Assembly (NCBI RefSeq): GCF_003201955.1
Contig: NZ_QJJM01000002.1
Span: 124,001-188,000, forward strand
Length of the DNA stretch: 64,000 bases
Origin: Blastomonas natatoria
GTDB taxonomy: Bacteria > Pseudomonadota > Alphaproteobacteria > Sphingomonadales > Sphingomonadaceae
Direction of reading: 5' to 3'
The notes below the pieces were generated by a model. It saw only the letters and a program-made list of their open reading frames with translations, had not been told where the DNA came from and ran no database searches. Position 1 is the stretch's first letter, and every line of letters begins with the position of its first letter. Both the position numbers and the translations under genes were made by a program. Positions 31,193 through 39,984 of the stretch are shown in pieces.

Positions 31193-32740
31193 TCAGCGCC
31201 CCGCCAGGATCATGTCGGACAGCTGCTGCGGACCGCCCGCATCGCGCACAAGTGCATCGATCGAGGGGCGTGCGGAGGCATCGCCGATACGCTCGGCGGA
31301 AACGATCAGGATCATCGCTGGCTGGCTCTGCCCGAGCAGCCGTGCCTTCAACGATTCGACCCGCACATCGAGGTTGCTTCCCGTCACCATGTCACCGACC
31401 CGATAGAAGGTCGCGACATCGCGCACCACCCTGCCCGGACCGGTAATGACATCGGCTCTTCCGCCTGTCAGGCCCGGCCCCTGCTCGACCCAGGACCACC
31501 GGCCATCGGGATCAAGCGCACCCTGGCCATAGCCTGTAATCTCCCGCCCCTCCGACTGGCCGTCAAACAGCGCGGCATAGACGTCCACCCGCTGCCTGCC
31601 CTTTTGATAGGTTGCGATCAGGCGGCGGTTGCTGCCGTCGGCGCGCGGGGTCCATGGGGTCGCAGGCGCATAGACTATCTGCTGCCAGCCGCGGATGTGC
31701 GGCAAGGTCTCTCGACGGGGAAGCTCCGCAGGATCGGGCACTCCCAGCAGCGCCCAGCCAAGCGGGGCCGCCACCAGCAAGGCAGCTCCGGCCACGACGG
31801 CGCGGTCTTGCCGGACGACTGTTCGGGACTGTTCGGCCAGGCGCCGTGCAACCGACGGATCGATGAACGGGTCGGTCACCTGCCGGTCGAAGAAGCGCCA
31901 GCCGATCGCCATGACGAGGATCAGGACCAGCGCGAAGAAGATCCAGCCATAGAAGACATGGTCGAAGCCCGCGGCAAAATCGAGGCCATGGAGATGCGCG
32001 ATATAGATGGTGCCGAAAGCCCGCACGCCATTGGCGAGAATCGGAACGACGATGGATAGCGCAACGATCCCGAACCGGCGCGGCCAGCTGCTGAAGCAGA
32101 CATTGGCGACCAGCACGCCATAGGCGATCATCGCGATGAGGAACTTGACCCCCGAACAGGCCTCGGCCACGCGGAACAGCGCGGTGGGTGTTGAAATGAA
32201 CACGCCCTCGATATGGGCGGGAATGCCGGTCCAGCCCAGCAGCAGCATGGATATGTCGGCGGTGATGGTCTGCAGCGGTGGAACCAGCTCCTCTCCCACC
32301 GGCACCAGGAAGAAGGCATAGGCAAGCGGAAACGTCAGCGCGCGTCCGACATGCGGGCCGAGCAGCGCCAGTGTGCTGCCCTGCAGGAACAGCACCAGTG
32401 CCAGATGCCGCGCGAGCGAGACGCCCGCCGCCTCGCCCAGCACCCATCCCGCTGCGGCTGCCGCCATCACGAGAAGGCCGGGCCACCAGAGCGAAGGCGC
32501 GATCGCTTTGAGTTCCTGCGCTCGCTGCATGACCAGCCAGCCGAGGATGAACGGGATCAGCAGGATGTGGTTGAAGGTCGAGCTGTCCCACCAGATCTTT
32601 GCCATGTCCGCCGCATCACGCGCGAAAACCAGCAGGATGACGGCCCATGCAAGCGCCAGGCGAATGAGTGCAGCGCGCCAGACAGGGCTGAGCGGAACGG
32701 AATTTACCGTCCTGGCAGAGTCCGCAGCCCGGCTTGCCAT
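31193..32740 (-). CDS. xrtA: Exosortase A fused to an EpsI (DUF3485) domain
   Basis: A 515-residue protein. About 300 N-terminal residues form the exosortase membrane domain with some eight helices. The catalytic residues are C195 (VAEACSGVKFL), R240 (LANGVRAFG) and a histidine in FDHVFYGW. The C-terminal 200 residues, after one more membrane segment, form an EpsI-like periplasmic domain (VYAPATPWTPRADGSNRRLIATYQKGRQ). Exosortase A is a cysteine transpeptidase-like enzyme that processes proteins with PEP-CTERM tails; the EpsI domain links it to polysaccharide export. The ATG at 32740 overlaps the upstream stop by one base (TGATG), indicating coupling. Confidence 0.93.
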   Translation of the reverse strand: MASRAADSARTVNSVPLSPVWRAALIRLALAWAVILLVFARDAADMAKIWWDSSTFNHILLIPFILGWLVMQRAQELKAIAPSLWWPGLLVMAAAAAGWVLGEAAGVSLARHLALVLFLQGSTLALLGPHVGRALTFPLAYAFFLVPVGEELVPPLQTITADISMLLLGWTGIPAHIEGVFISTPTALFRVAEACSGVKFLIAMIAYGVLVANVCFSSWPRRFGIVALSIVVPILANGVRAFGTIYIAHLHGLDFAAGFDHVFYGWIFFALVLILVMAIGWRFFDRQVTDPFIDPSVARRLAEQSRTVVRQDRAVVAGAALLVAAPLGWALLGVPDPAELPRRETLPHIRGWQQIVYAPATPWTPRADGSNRRLIATYQKGRQRVDVYAALFDGQSEGREITGYGQGALDPDGRWSWVEQGPGLTGGRADVITGPGRVVRDVATFYRVGDMVTGSNLDVRVESLKARLLGQSQPAMILIVSAERIGDASARPSIDALVRDAGGPQQLSDMILAGR

Positions 32741-33963
32741 CAGGCGGCGCTCGGCACCAGCGCGGGCGGCTGATCCAGCCAGGCAAGCAGGGGCGCCAGC
32801 TGGGCATCCCATTGATAATGCCGTAGCATATGCTCTCGAGCCGCTATGCCCATCGCCGAAGCCCTGACCGGATCGGCCGCGAGGGTGAGAATGGCTTCAG
32901 CCATGACAGCATCATCGCGCGCGACGACGAAATGCTCACCCGATTGTGCCACGATGCCTTCTGCGGCTGCGCTCGAGGCGATGACGGGCCTGGCCATGGC
33001 CATCGCCTCCAGCACCTTGTTCTGGATGCCGCGCGCGATCCTGAGCGGGGCGACGACCATGTCGGCCGAACCGATCCAGGGGCGAATGTCATCAACCGGG
33101 CCTTCGACCTTCACGCCCGGATGGGCAGCCAGCGCCTTGACTGCGGGGGAAGGATTGCGCCCGACAATGTGGAAACGGGCTGCAGGATGCTGCGCGCGGA
33201 CAAGCGGCAGCACTGCCTCGGCAAAGTGCACCACCGCATCGACATTGGGCGCATAATCCATCTGCCCCGTGAACACGAGATGCGGCCCCGGGGTCCCGGC
33301 ATAGGGGGCATCGCCGATATCGGCCGGGTCGTAGAAGACCGTATCGATGCCGTTGACGATTGGTTCAACCCGCACAGAAGGGTCGCCCAGCCCAAGCCGG
33401 AATTCCGCAACCTCGGTCGGGCTGGAAAAGATTGCAAGATGCGCGCGTCGCGCCATCTCTCGCTCAAAGGCTCCCAGAAGCCGCGCTTCGCGGGCGTTGA
33501 CCAGTTTCATCGGACCTGGGGCCGCCTTGGCATAAGCCGCGAACTTGGCTGAATCCATGTCGACGAAATCGATCACGACGCGCCCGGAAAAGCTGGGAGG
33601 AATGAACTGTGCCATCTGGCCCGAATAGACGAAGATCGTGTCGATCGGCCGCGTCGCCAGCAGACGGCTGACATAATGGCGGATATCCTGGCTTTCGAAC
33701 GCGACCAGCGAGACGGGCTTGCCGGTGGGCAGCGCGTTCAGCCCTGCGCGCAGGTTCGAAATCGTGCGGCGGACGAGCAGATGCGTGGTCGCGGTCCAGG
33801 CGAGTTCGACCTCGGCGGCCATATCGGCATCGGTTTCGCCAAAGGTCGCGACATGCACGGGGCCGCGCGCCGCGAGCGCCTTGAGGATTGCGCAGGAACG
33901 GATCTTGTCCCCCCGGTCGGGCGGAAAGGGAATGCGATGCGCGAGGAAGAGCAGTTCACCCAT
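32740..33963 (-). CDS. XrtA-associated glycosyltransferase, TIGR03087 type
   Basis: A 407-residue GT-B-fold glycosyltransferase starting MGELLFLAHRIPFPPDRGDKIRS, the diagnostic opening of the TIGR03087 family of exosortase loci. The C-terminal GT1-like domain contains HLVFTGQMDYAPNVDAVVHF and DMVVAPLRIARGIQNKVLEAMAMARPVI, with an acidic nucleotide-sugar-binding pattern. It probably adds a sugar during assembly of the exopolysaccharide repeat unit on the cytoplasmic face. Its start overlaps the femAB-like stop by one base, and its stop overlaps the xrtA start by one base. Confidence 0.92.
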   Translation of the reverse strand: MGELLFLAHRIPFPPDRGDKIRSCAILKALAARGPVHVATFGETDADMAAEVELAWTATTHLLVRRTISNLRAGLNALPTGKPVSLVAFESQDIRHYVSRLLATRPIDTIFVYSGQMAQFIPPSFSGRVVIDFVDMDSAKFAAYAKAAPGPMKLVNAREARLLGAFEREMARRAHLAIFSSPTEVAEFRLGLGDPSVRVEPIVNGIDTVFYDPADIGDAPYAGTPGPHLVFTGQMDYAPNVDAVVHFAEAVLPLVRAQHPAARFHIVGRNPSPAVKALAAHPGVKVEGPVDDIRPWIGSADMVVAPLRIARGIQNKVLEAMAMARPVIASSAAAEGIVAQSGEHFVVARDDAVMAEAILTLAADPVRASAMGIAAREHMLRHYQWDAQLAPLLAWLDQPPALVPSAA

Positions 33964-35057
33964 CAGCCAAGGCCCTTTGCGATCCACGGACCCAGCCGGT
34001 TGGCGACGGCCAGCGGCAGCCGCTGCCACAGAGCGATCTGTGCGCGATATTTGGGGCTGAGCGGATTGACGTCGCGTGGCGGCTGGCCATCGGCATTGCG
34101 TACCGCATAGCTGAGCGGGGCTGGCTCGAAGCCCCAGTTCTTCTTGAAGGCAAATGCGCCGCTATCGACCTTGGACCGCCCGAAATCGAACCGGGTGCAG
34201 CCGCGCCTGCGCGCATGGTTCATCAGCGCATAATACATGACGTCATTGGCACGCAGGCCGCGTGCCGCCCAGACGCCGCCGCCCCAATAGGGCATCACGG
34301 TGCCGCGATGATAGAGGCTCATGACGCTGGCCACCGGCACGCCATCGTCCAGCACGGTCAGGATATCGGCATCCTCGCCGAACGCATCCAGCACGGCTTC
34401 GAACAGGGCGCGCGGGAACACCGGCGTGCCCAGATTGCGCACGCTCTCGGCATAGACGGCATAATGCTGCTGCCGGTCGAGCGCGCTCGTCCCGGTACGC
34501 ACGGTCATCTCCCTCGCGAGCCCCTTGCGCACCTCGGCGCGTTGCTTGCGGGGAATCCATTCGAGCTGCTTGCGATCGGCATCGGCGCCGTCGGCGACAA
34601 GGTCCGCCGCAAAGCCTGCATGCGCGCTCGACTTGATCGTCCAGCCCGGATCCTGCGGCAGCATGCCCCCGCGCAGTTCCAGCGTCGGGGTGCTGTAGCG
34701 CTCGCATTGCTGCCAGGCCGCGTCAGCCAGCGCCTGCGCGCTCGCCCCGTCATCGGCGATGATGCCGCCATCGACCGCAAAACCGGCCGACACCATGGCA
34801 CGCCCGAAAAGCGGCGAGTGGACCGCATGTAGCGGCAGATATCCTGTCATGACGCCATCGGCGGCTTCAGCCACGAGGACGAGCAGGTCATGCCCCGTGG
34901 CTGCTGCTACTGCCTCACCCCAGGCCAGCCGGTGAAAGGCTGTGGCTTGCGGGTGAGCCTCGATCCAGGCGCACAGCCGCTCACGCTCCTGCAGATCAGC
35001 CGGATTTAGCACTCGGACCTGCGGCGCGGCGATACGGGGGGGCGCAAAGTGCAGCAT
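33963..35057 (-). CDS. FemAB-family, XrtA/PEP-CTERM-associated protein
   Basis: A 364-residue GNAT-type protein of the FemAB superfamily, whose members transfer aminoacyl or acyl groups. Visible are a RKQRAEVRKGLAREM basic segment, the VLDDGVPVASVMSLYHRGTVMPYWGGG core, GLRANDVMYYALMNHARRRGCTRFDFGRSK and FKKNWGFEP. These match the dedicated subfamily of exosortase A loci. It may modify the exopolysaccharide or its peptide component, which is inferred from family and place. The ATG at 35057 overlaps the deacetylase stop by one base. Confidence 0.9.
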   Translation of the reverse strand: MLHFAPPRIAAPQVRVLNPADLQERERLCAWIEAHPQATAFHRLAWGEAVAAATGHDLLVLVAEAADGVMTGYLPLHAVHSPLFGRAMVSAGFAVDGGIIADDGASAQALADAAWQQCERYSTPTLELRGGMLPQDPGWTIKSSAHAGFAADLVADGADADRKQLEWIPRKQRAEVRKGLAREMTVRTGTSALDRQQHYAVYAESVRNLGTPVFPRALFEAVLDAFGEDADILTVLDDGVPVASVMSLYHRGTVMPYWGGGVWAARGLRANDVMYYALMNHARRRGCTRFDFGRSKVDSGAFAFKKNWGFEPAPLSYAVRNADGQPPRDVNPLSPKYRAQIALWQRLPLAVANRLGPWIAKGLG

Positions 35058-35953
35058 CACCGCCGCCCTGCCGCCAGCGGCAGCGCAATCTCGTCGATCC
35101 GGCACCAGCTGAAATCCCGGGTCAGCTGTTCCAGCCGCCCGGCCATGCCGCCCAGCCCGGTATAATGGCGCAGGCGCGAACGCAGCGGCGCACCCTCGAC
35201 CCGAGGCTGATCGGGATCGACCTCCCACGGGTGAAAATAGAAGATCGCAGGCTCGCCATCGACGGCGTTCACGCGCCTCAGCGCCCAGCGCGACAGCGCA
35301 TATGGCAGGATGCGGAAGAAGCCGCCGCCCCCTGCCCCGAACCGCCGTGCGCCGAGCTGGACCGTGGTGACCGGCAGTTCGATCAGGCTCGAGCCCTCTA
35401 CCGGGTGAAAGGCAAAGCGCGGCGCAGCACGCCAGCCATAATGGTCGTGCGCGATCGGCGCGACGCTCGAGGAGTAGGCATAGCCGCGCTCTGCCAGGAT
35501 CGTATGTGCCCAGGGCGTGCGCTGGTCGATCGAGAAACTGGGTGCACGATAGCCCTGAATTGCGACGCCGCCCGCATCCTCCAGCGCCTTGCGCGCCCTG
35601 TCGATATCCGTTGCGAACTCTTGGGGTGTCATCGTGAACACCCGCGTGTGATCCCAGCCATGGCTGGCAATTTCGTGTCCTTCGGCGATGATCCGGCGGA
35701 TCAGCGCCGGGTGCCGATGCGCCACCCAGCCGAGTGTGAAAAAGGTCGCCTTGACGCCGCAGCGCGCGAACAGGTCAAGCACAGCGCCAGTGTTCAGCTC
35801 TACCCGGCTGCCGATGCCGTCCCAGTCGGCAGGATCGATGGTATTCTCGAACGCGCCGACCTGGAAATATTCCTCGACATCGACCGACAGGCCGTTGACG
35901 ATGCGCCGTCCGGCGGTCCGATACTGGCCCAGCGATGCTTCGCGCACGGTCAT
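35057..35953 (-). CDS. XrtA-associated polysaccharide deacetylase
   Basis: A 298-residue CE4 deacetylase. Motif 1 is SVDVEEYFQVGAFE, motif 2 is the zinc-binding HEIASHGWDHTRVF, motif 3 is GYRAPSFSID, and the late motif is FYFHPWEVDPDQPR. This is the exosortase-locus subfamily (TIGR03006 type), thought to remove N-acetyl groups from the nascent polysaccharide. There is no signal peptide. It is the first of four genes joined by one-base stop-start overlaps (35057, 33963, 32740), so their translation is probably coupled. Confidence 0.92.
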   Translation of the reverse strand: MTVREASLGQYRTAGRRIVNGLSVDVEEYFQVGAFENTIDPADWDGIGSRVELNTGAVLDLFARCGVKATFFTLGWVAHRHPALIRRIIAEGHEIASHGWDHTRVFTMTPQEFATDIDRARKALEDAGGVAIQGYRAPSFSIDQRTPWAHTILAERGYAYSSSVAPIAHDHYGWRAAPRFAFHPVEGSSLIELPVTTVQLGARRFGAGGGGFFRILPYALSRWALRRVNAVDGEPAIFYFHPWEVDPDQPRVEGAPLRSRLRHYTGLGGMAGRLEQLTRDFSWCRIDEIALPLAAGRR

Positions 35954-35989
35954 TCACTCCTGCCCCTGGAGGCGATGATCAAGCGGTGA

Positions 35990-37222
35990 TCAGGCTGCAC
36001 GTCCCTTGGGCCACATGCCAGCGGAATCGTCCTCCACCCAGCCAACAAGTAATGCCAGCACACGGTGCAGCGACTGCTGCTGTTCGGCTTGCAGCCTTTC
36101 CAGCGCGTCGATGCGGCGCAGCAGCGGTTCGACATCGGCGGTCGGCGCAGGACGTGTTTCCAGCGCCTCGACCCGATCAAGCGCGGCCTGCAGCTCCTGC
36201 ACCAGCAGAGTACGGGCATCCTGTTGCTCGGCGGCGAAATCGCGCACCTCGCGGACAAAATGGTTGAAATCGGCCCGGCTGACCTCGGGGATCGCCGCTG
36301 CCGCCGCGGGGGCGACCTGCTCTGGCGCCGCCGTGACGCTGGCGACATGCTCGGCATGGCGCGCGGCGCTGGCGAGCATGGCTTCGTTCTGCCAATCCTC
36401 CTCGCTCATCGAATCCATGGCAAGATCGGCCAGCACGGCGTCGATCAGCGCCGCATCGATCGTCTCGCGATTGTCGACTGCGGCCATCAGCAGCACGCGG
36501 TTGATCAGCATGTTGACCTTGCGCGGTATGCCGCCGGTTTCCGTGAAGAGCCGGGCCCAGGCATCGTCGGCAAAGGCGGGACGTCCGGTCCAGCCGACCA
36601 GCTTCATCCGGTGCTCGACATAGGGCTGCAATTCGTGCGCATCCATTGCGCCCAGATGGTGGGTCGCGATGATGCGCTGCCGCAGCTGCTCCAGGCCAGG
36701 CGCACCATGCACCATCGCGCGGAACTCTGGCTGGCCGAGCAGGAAAATCTGCAGCAGGGGATGGCTGCCCAGCTGGAAATTCGAAAGCATCCGCAGCTCT
36801 TCGAGCGCAGGCATCGGCAGGTTCTGCGATTCATCGACCACCAGAAGGCAGCGGCGACCCGCGCGCGCTTCGGTGTGGAGGAAATGCTCGATCGCCGCCA
36901 GCGTGCCGGTCTTGTCGAGCCCAGCAGTGGCGATGCCGAAGCTGCTCGCCACCATGTGCAGAAGGTCGTCGCCCTTGAGCTGGGTGGTGACGATCTGCGC
37001 TGCCGTCAGCCGCGCCTTGTCCACGGTCTGCATCAGATGCGCGACCAGCGTGGACTTGCCCGCACCGATCTCGCCGGTGATGATGATGAAGCCTTCTCCC
37101 TGCGCCAGGCCATAACCCAGATAGGACATCGCCTTGCGATGCGTCGCGCTCTCGAAATAGAAGCGTGGATCGGGAGTTAGCTGGAAGGGCCGTCCGGTCA
37201 GGCCGTAATGGGTCTCAAACAT
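35990..37222 (-). CDS. XrtA-associated AAA ATPase, ExeA/TIGR03015 type
   Basis: A 410-residue protein. It begins MFETHYGLTGRPFQLTPDPRFYFES, as in general-secretion ExeA-like ATPases, with Walker A GEIGAGKST (near residue 52) and Walker B LLVVDESQNL. The C-terminal third is coiled-coil-like (EQQDARTLLVQELQAALDRVEALETR and LERLQAEQQQSLHRVLALL). Members of this subfamily are found only with exosortase A loci and may power or regulate assembly of the export machinery. The gap to the next gene is 36 bases. Function within the complex is not established. Confidence 0.9.
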   Translation of the reverse strand: MFETHYGLTGRPFQLTPDPRFYFESATHRKAMSYLGYGLAQGEGFIIITGEIGAGKSTLVAHLMQTVDKARLTAAQIVTTQLKGDDLLHMVASSFGIATAGLDKTGTLAAIEHFLHTEARAGRRCLLVVDESQNLPMPALEELRMLSNFQLGSHPLLQIFLLGQPEFRAMVHGAPGLEQLRQRIIATHHLGAMDAHELQPYVEHRMKLVGWTGRPAFADDAWARLFTETGGIPRKVNMLINRVLLMAAVDNRETIDAALIDAVLADLAMDSMSEEDWQNEAMLASAARHAEHVASVTAAPEQVAPAAAAAIPEVSRADFNHFVREVRDFAAEQQDARTLLVQELQAALDRVEALETRPAPTADVEPLLRRIDALERLQAEQQQSLHRVLALLVGWVEDDSAGMWPKGRAA

Positions 37223-37250
37223 GGGCTTTCCCCCTGATCTTCAATCAATA

Positions 37251-38984
37251 TTACTGGAACGAATAGCGCAGCGCCAGTAGCGCCGATGCCACCAGACTGC
37301 TTTCGAAGCCCTTGGGATCGAAATAATCGAGCCCCAGGGCCAGCGTTCCATTGAACCGGTTGGTAAAATTGCGACCGTAAGCGACATTGGTGCCCAGGCC
37401 CAGAATATCCGAACCACCGCCGTTCAGCACCTGACCAGGGCCGTTTTCGAGATAATTGGCATAGATTGCGCCGGTGATACTCGATCTGGGATCCAGCTGC
37501 TTGGCCGCCACATAGCTGGCAAACCAGATTTCATCGATCGTCTGGTCGAACCCGGCCAGCGCGCCATTGTCTGCCGCAAAGAACTTGCGGCGGCTATAGC
37601 CCGCGCCGATGCCATGCTGCCAGCTTCCGCTGGTCAGGCTGATCTGCCCGGTGACCCCGCGCGTGCGGAAGGCGGACGAGGCGACCGACTGCAACGCATC
37701 GTTGAGACAGTTGCCGCCCCCACCGACGCCGAAGAAGCAGGAATTGAGGTCGCCACTCAGCGGATTGCGCGTCGCATCGAACTGGGTCGGCAGGCCTGCC
37801 AGATTGTCGTTGAGCCGCGAGCCGAAGCCGGCCACCAGGTCATAGACGGTGATGTTCGCTGCCACCCGCTGGTTGGGTGTGTAGCTGAAGCTGCCATAAT
37901 AGGTCATGCTGTCGTAGCGCTTGCCCACCCGCGCCTCGAGCGAGGTCCGGCGGCTGGGCCGCCACAGCACGCCGACATCCCAGATCAGCCCATCCTGATC
38001 ATAGGACAGCAGGCGCGGCGAATTGCGGTTGGTGACGAGACGTCCGTCATTGCCCACAACCGGCGCGCCGGTGGCATCGCGGACCGCGTCTCGCTCCGAA
38101 ATCTCGATGTCCTCATAGCCGACCCCGCCGACAAGAGCGAGGGTAGCGCTGACCGGAACGGTGACATCGGCACGGACGATCTTGTCGTCGAAACGCTGAT
38201 CGAGTTGACTGGCATCCTCGCGAAACCAGCCGCCGCTGACCGACCAGCCGATCGGCAGGAAGCCGCCGGGCTGCTGACCAATGGCAAGGCTGGCCGCGTG
38301 ATTGACGCTATCGCCGAAGAGATCGAGCGGCAGCGCGCCCGCAGGCAGCGCCACGGCATCGGCTTCCACCTTGGTATAGCCGATCCGGTAGAGCGCGTTG
38401 ACATCGACCGTGCCGACCTCGGTCGCCAGCGTGGGGCCTGCATAGACCGAATATATCTGCGTGACATTGTCCGATCCGCCGATCAGGTTGCTGGGCGCGG
38501 CGCCGCGATTGTCGACCCGCGAGCGGATGCCGAGCGCGCCCGCCTCGATCGAGAGCGTGTTGGGGATGATCTGCAGATTGCCGCGCGCGACGCCGCTGAT
38601 TGCATCCTCGTCACCGAAATCGTCATTCCACGAAAAGCGCCGCTCATAGCGCACGCTGACCTGCGCCTCGGCACGCGAGGTCGCGACCGCCGCGTCGACG
38701 CCGACGGCCGCGAGGCTGTAGGTCAAAAGGTCACCGCCGTTGGTCAGATCGGCGCTGAGCAGCTGGCCGACCTCCAGATAGGGGACCACGACCGAACGCC
38801 GACCGTTTGCAAGACCGCCGGTGCGACCGCCCTGACCCTGGCTCTGCCCCTGACCGATGCCGGGATCTGCGCCGCCCTGCTGCGCATGCGCGGCTTGAGG
38901 CATGGCCACCATTGCCACGACCAGCGCCGCCAGCGACAGCCTGGCCTTGCTACGCATGACATCCGACCATTTCGCCATGGTCAT
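37251..38984 (-). CDS. XrtA-associated outer-membrane protein, TIGR03016 type
   Basis: A 577-residue beta-barrel protein. A signal peptide (MRSKARLSLAALVVAMVAMPQAAHAQ) is followed by a Gly/Gln-rich linker and then many amphipathic strands, ending with LVASALLALRYSFQ, a typical outer-membrane C-terminus. It is the large outer-membrane component of exosortase A loci and may form the exit pore for the polysaccharide together with the export lipoprotein. Two starts are possible: ATG 38984, which overlaps the kinase stop in ATGA, and ATG 38978, which has GGAG 7 bases upstream. The first is reported because of coupling. Confidence 0.87.
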   Translation of the reverse strand: MTMAKWSDVMRSKARLSLAALVVAMVAMPQAAHAQQGGADPGIGQGQSQGQGGRTGGLANGRRSVVVPYLEVGQLLSADLTNGGDLLTYSLAAVGVDAAVATSRAEAQVSVRYERRFSWNDDFGDEDAISGVARGNLQIIPNTLSIEAGALGIRSRVDNRGAAPSNLIGGSDNVTQIYSVYAGPTLATEVGTVDVNALYRIGYTKVEADAVALPAGALPLDLFGDSVNHAASLAIGQQPGGFLPIGWSVSGGWFREDASQLDQRFDDKIVRADVTVPVSATLALVGGVGYEDIEISERDAVRDATGAPVVGNDGRLVTNRNSPRLLSYDQDGLIWDVGVLWRPSRRTSLEARVGKRYDSMTYYGSFSYTPNQRVAANITVYDLVAGFGSRLNDNLAGLPTQFDATRNPLSGDLNSCFFGVGGGGNCLNDALQSVASSAFRTRGVTGQISLTSGSWQHGIGAGYSRRKFFAADNGALAGFDQTIDEIWFASYVAAKQLDPRSSITGAIYANYLENGPGQVLNGGGSDILGLGTNVAYGRNFTNRFNGTLALGLDYFDPKGFESSLVASALLALRYSFQ

Positions 38985-39970
38985 TCTCCATATCCGTAAT
39001 AGGATCCGAAGCTGCGGCCCGAGGGCGAGAATTTCACCCCGTTGAGCAGCAGCTGAATCTGGTTACAGCCGGCAATCAGGCTGAGTGCGTCGCGCAGCGC
39101 GCGTTCGCTGGTGACATCGGCACGCACCACCATCAGCGCATGGCCGACATGCTGCGCGAGCGTCGCCGCCGGCGAAGCGGCGAGCAGCGGCGGCGAGTCG
39201 AAGATCACGATCCGGCCCGGCCGACCGGCGGTCAGGCTGGCAAGCACCTCCCTGGTTCGCGCGGAAGCAAGATATTCGCTGTCCGTGTTGGTCTGGCGAC
39301 CGGCGGGCAGCACCGAAAGGCCGGGAATGTCGGTCGGGATGATCAGATCCTCGACTGCCACGGCCGGGTCGGCCAGCGCATCCATGAAGCCCTGCTGCCC
39401 GGCGATGCCGAGCGACGACAGCACGCTGGGTTTGGCAAAATCGGCGTCGACCAGCAGGACGTCATGGTCCTTTTCGGCGGCGATCGAAATGGCAAGGTTG
39501 ATCGCGCTATAGGTCTTGCCATCACCCGGATTGGCCGAGCAGATCAGGATGCGCTGCGCAGCGATGCCAATCCCCGCATTGGCCTCTGCCTGCACACTGG
39601 CGAGCAGGCGGCGCTTCACGATGCGAAATTCTTCCGAGATGCTCGTGACCGGGCCATCGGGCACGATGAACGCGGATTCGCGCAGCAGGTCACGGTCGAT
39701 CTCCGCCACCGGCAGTACGGGCGCGCGCGGGCGAACGGGCGCTGGTGCTGGCGCGGCAGCCGGCACAGCTGCAGGCGCAACGGGGTCGAGGGACGCCATC
39801 ACACTCGGCGTCTCGATCGGCGCAGGTGCGGGGTCGTTCCCCTGTTCGGGCAGCTTCGGCGCATCCGGGCTCAGCGCCTTGCGGAAATCGTACATCTGCG
39901 ATGCGCGCTCGATCAGCGAGGGCGAGCCTTCGGACTTGTCGGGTGATTTGATCGGATCGTGCATGGTCAT
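38981..39970 (-). CDS. XrtA-associated tyrosine-protein kinase (BY-kinase, CpsD/CapB-like)
   Basis: A 329-residue cytoplasmic BY-kinase. After a Pro/Ala-rich N-terminal linker it has Walker A' (ANPGDGKTYSAINLA), Walker A/B-type LLVDADFAKPSVL, a second VIFDSPPLLAAS motif, and a short tyrosine-containing tail (SFGSYYGYGE) that may be the autophosphorylation cluster. With the Wzz-like protein from the preceding gene it would control chain length by phosphorylation cycling. The ATG at 39970 is chosen; a GTG at 39988 overlapping the upstream stop is an alternative. Confidence 0.9.
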   Translation of the reverse strand: MTMHDPIKSPDKSEGSPSLIERASQMYDFRKALSPDAPKLPEQGNDPAPAPIETPSVMASLDPVAPAAVPAAAPAPAPVRPRAPVLPVAEIDRDLLRESAFIVPDGPVTSISEEFRIVKRRLLASVQAEANAGIGIAAQRILICSANPGDGKTYSAINLAISIAAEKDHDVLLVDADFAKPSVLSSLGIAGQQGFMDALADPAVAVEDLIIPTDIPGLSVLPAGRQTNTDSEYLASARTREVLASLTAGRPGRIVIFDSPPLLAASPAATLAQHVGHALMVVRADVTSERALRDALSLIAGCNQIQLLLNGVKFSPSGRSFGSYYGYGE

Positions 39971-39984
39971 GTCTCTTTCACCCC

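Noticed and set aside
29336-32059. A 907-codon open frame on the plus strand opposite the amidotransferase and xrtA genes
   Set aside because: It is antisense to two genes with full catalytic motifs, and its own translation is low complexity in Arg, Gln and His without any domain. Such frames are common in high-GC DNA.
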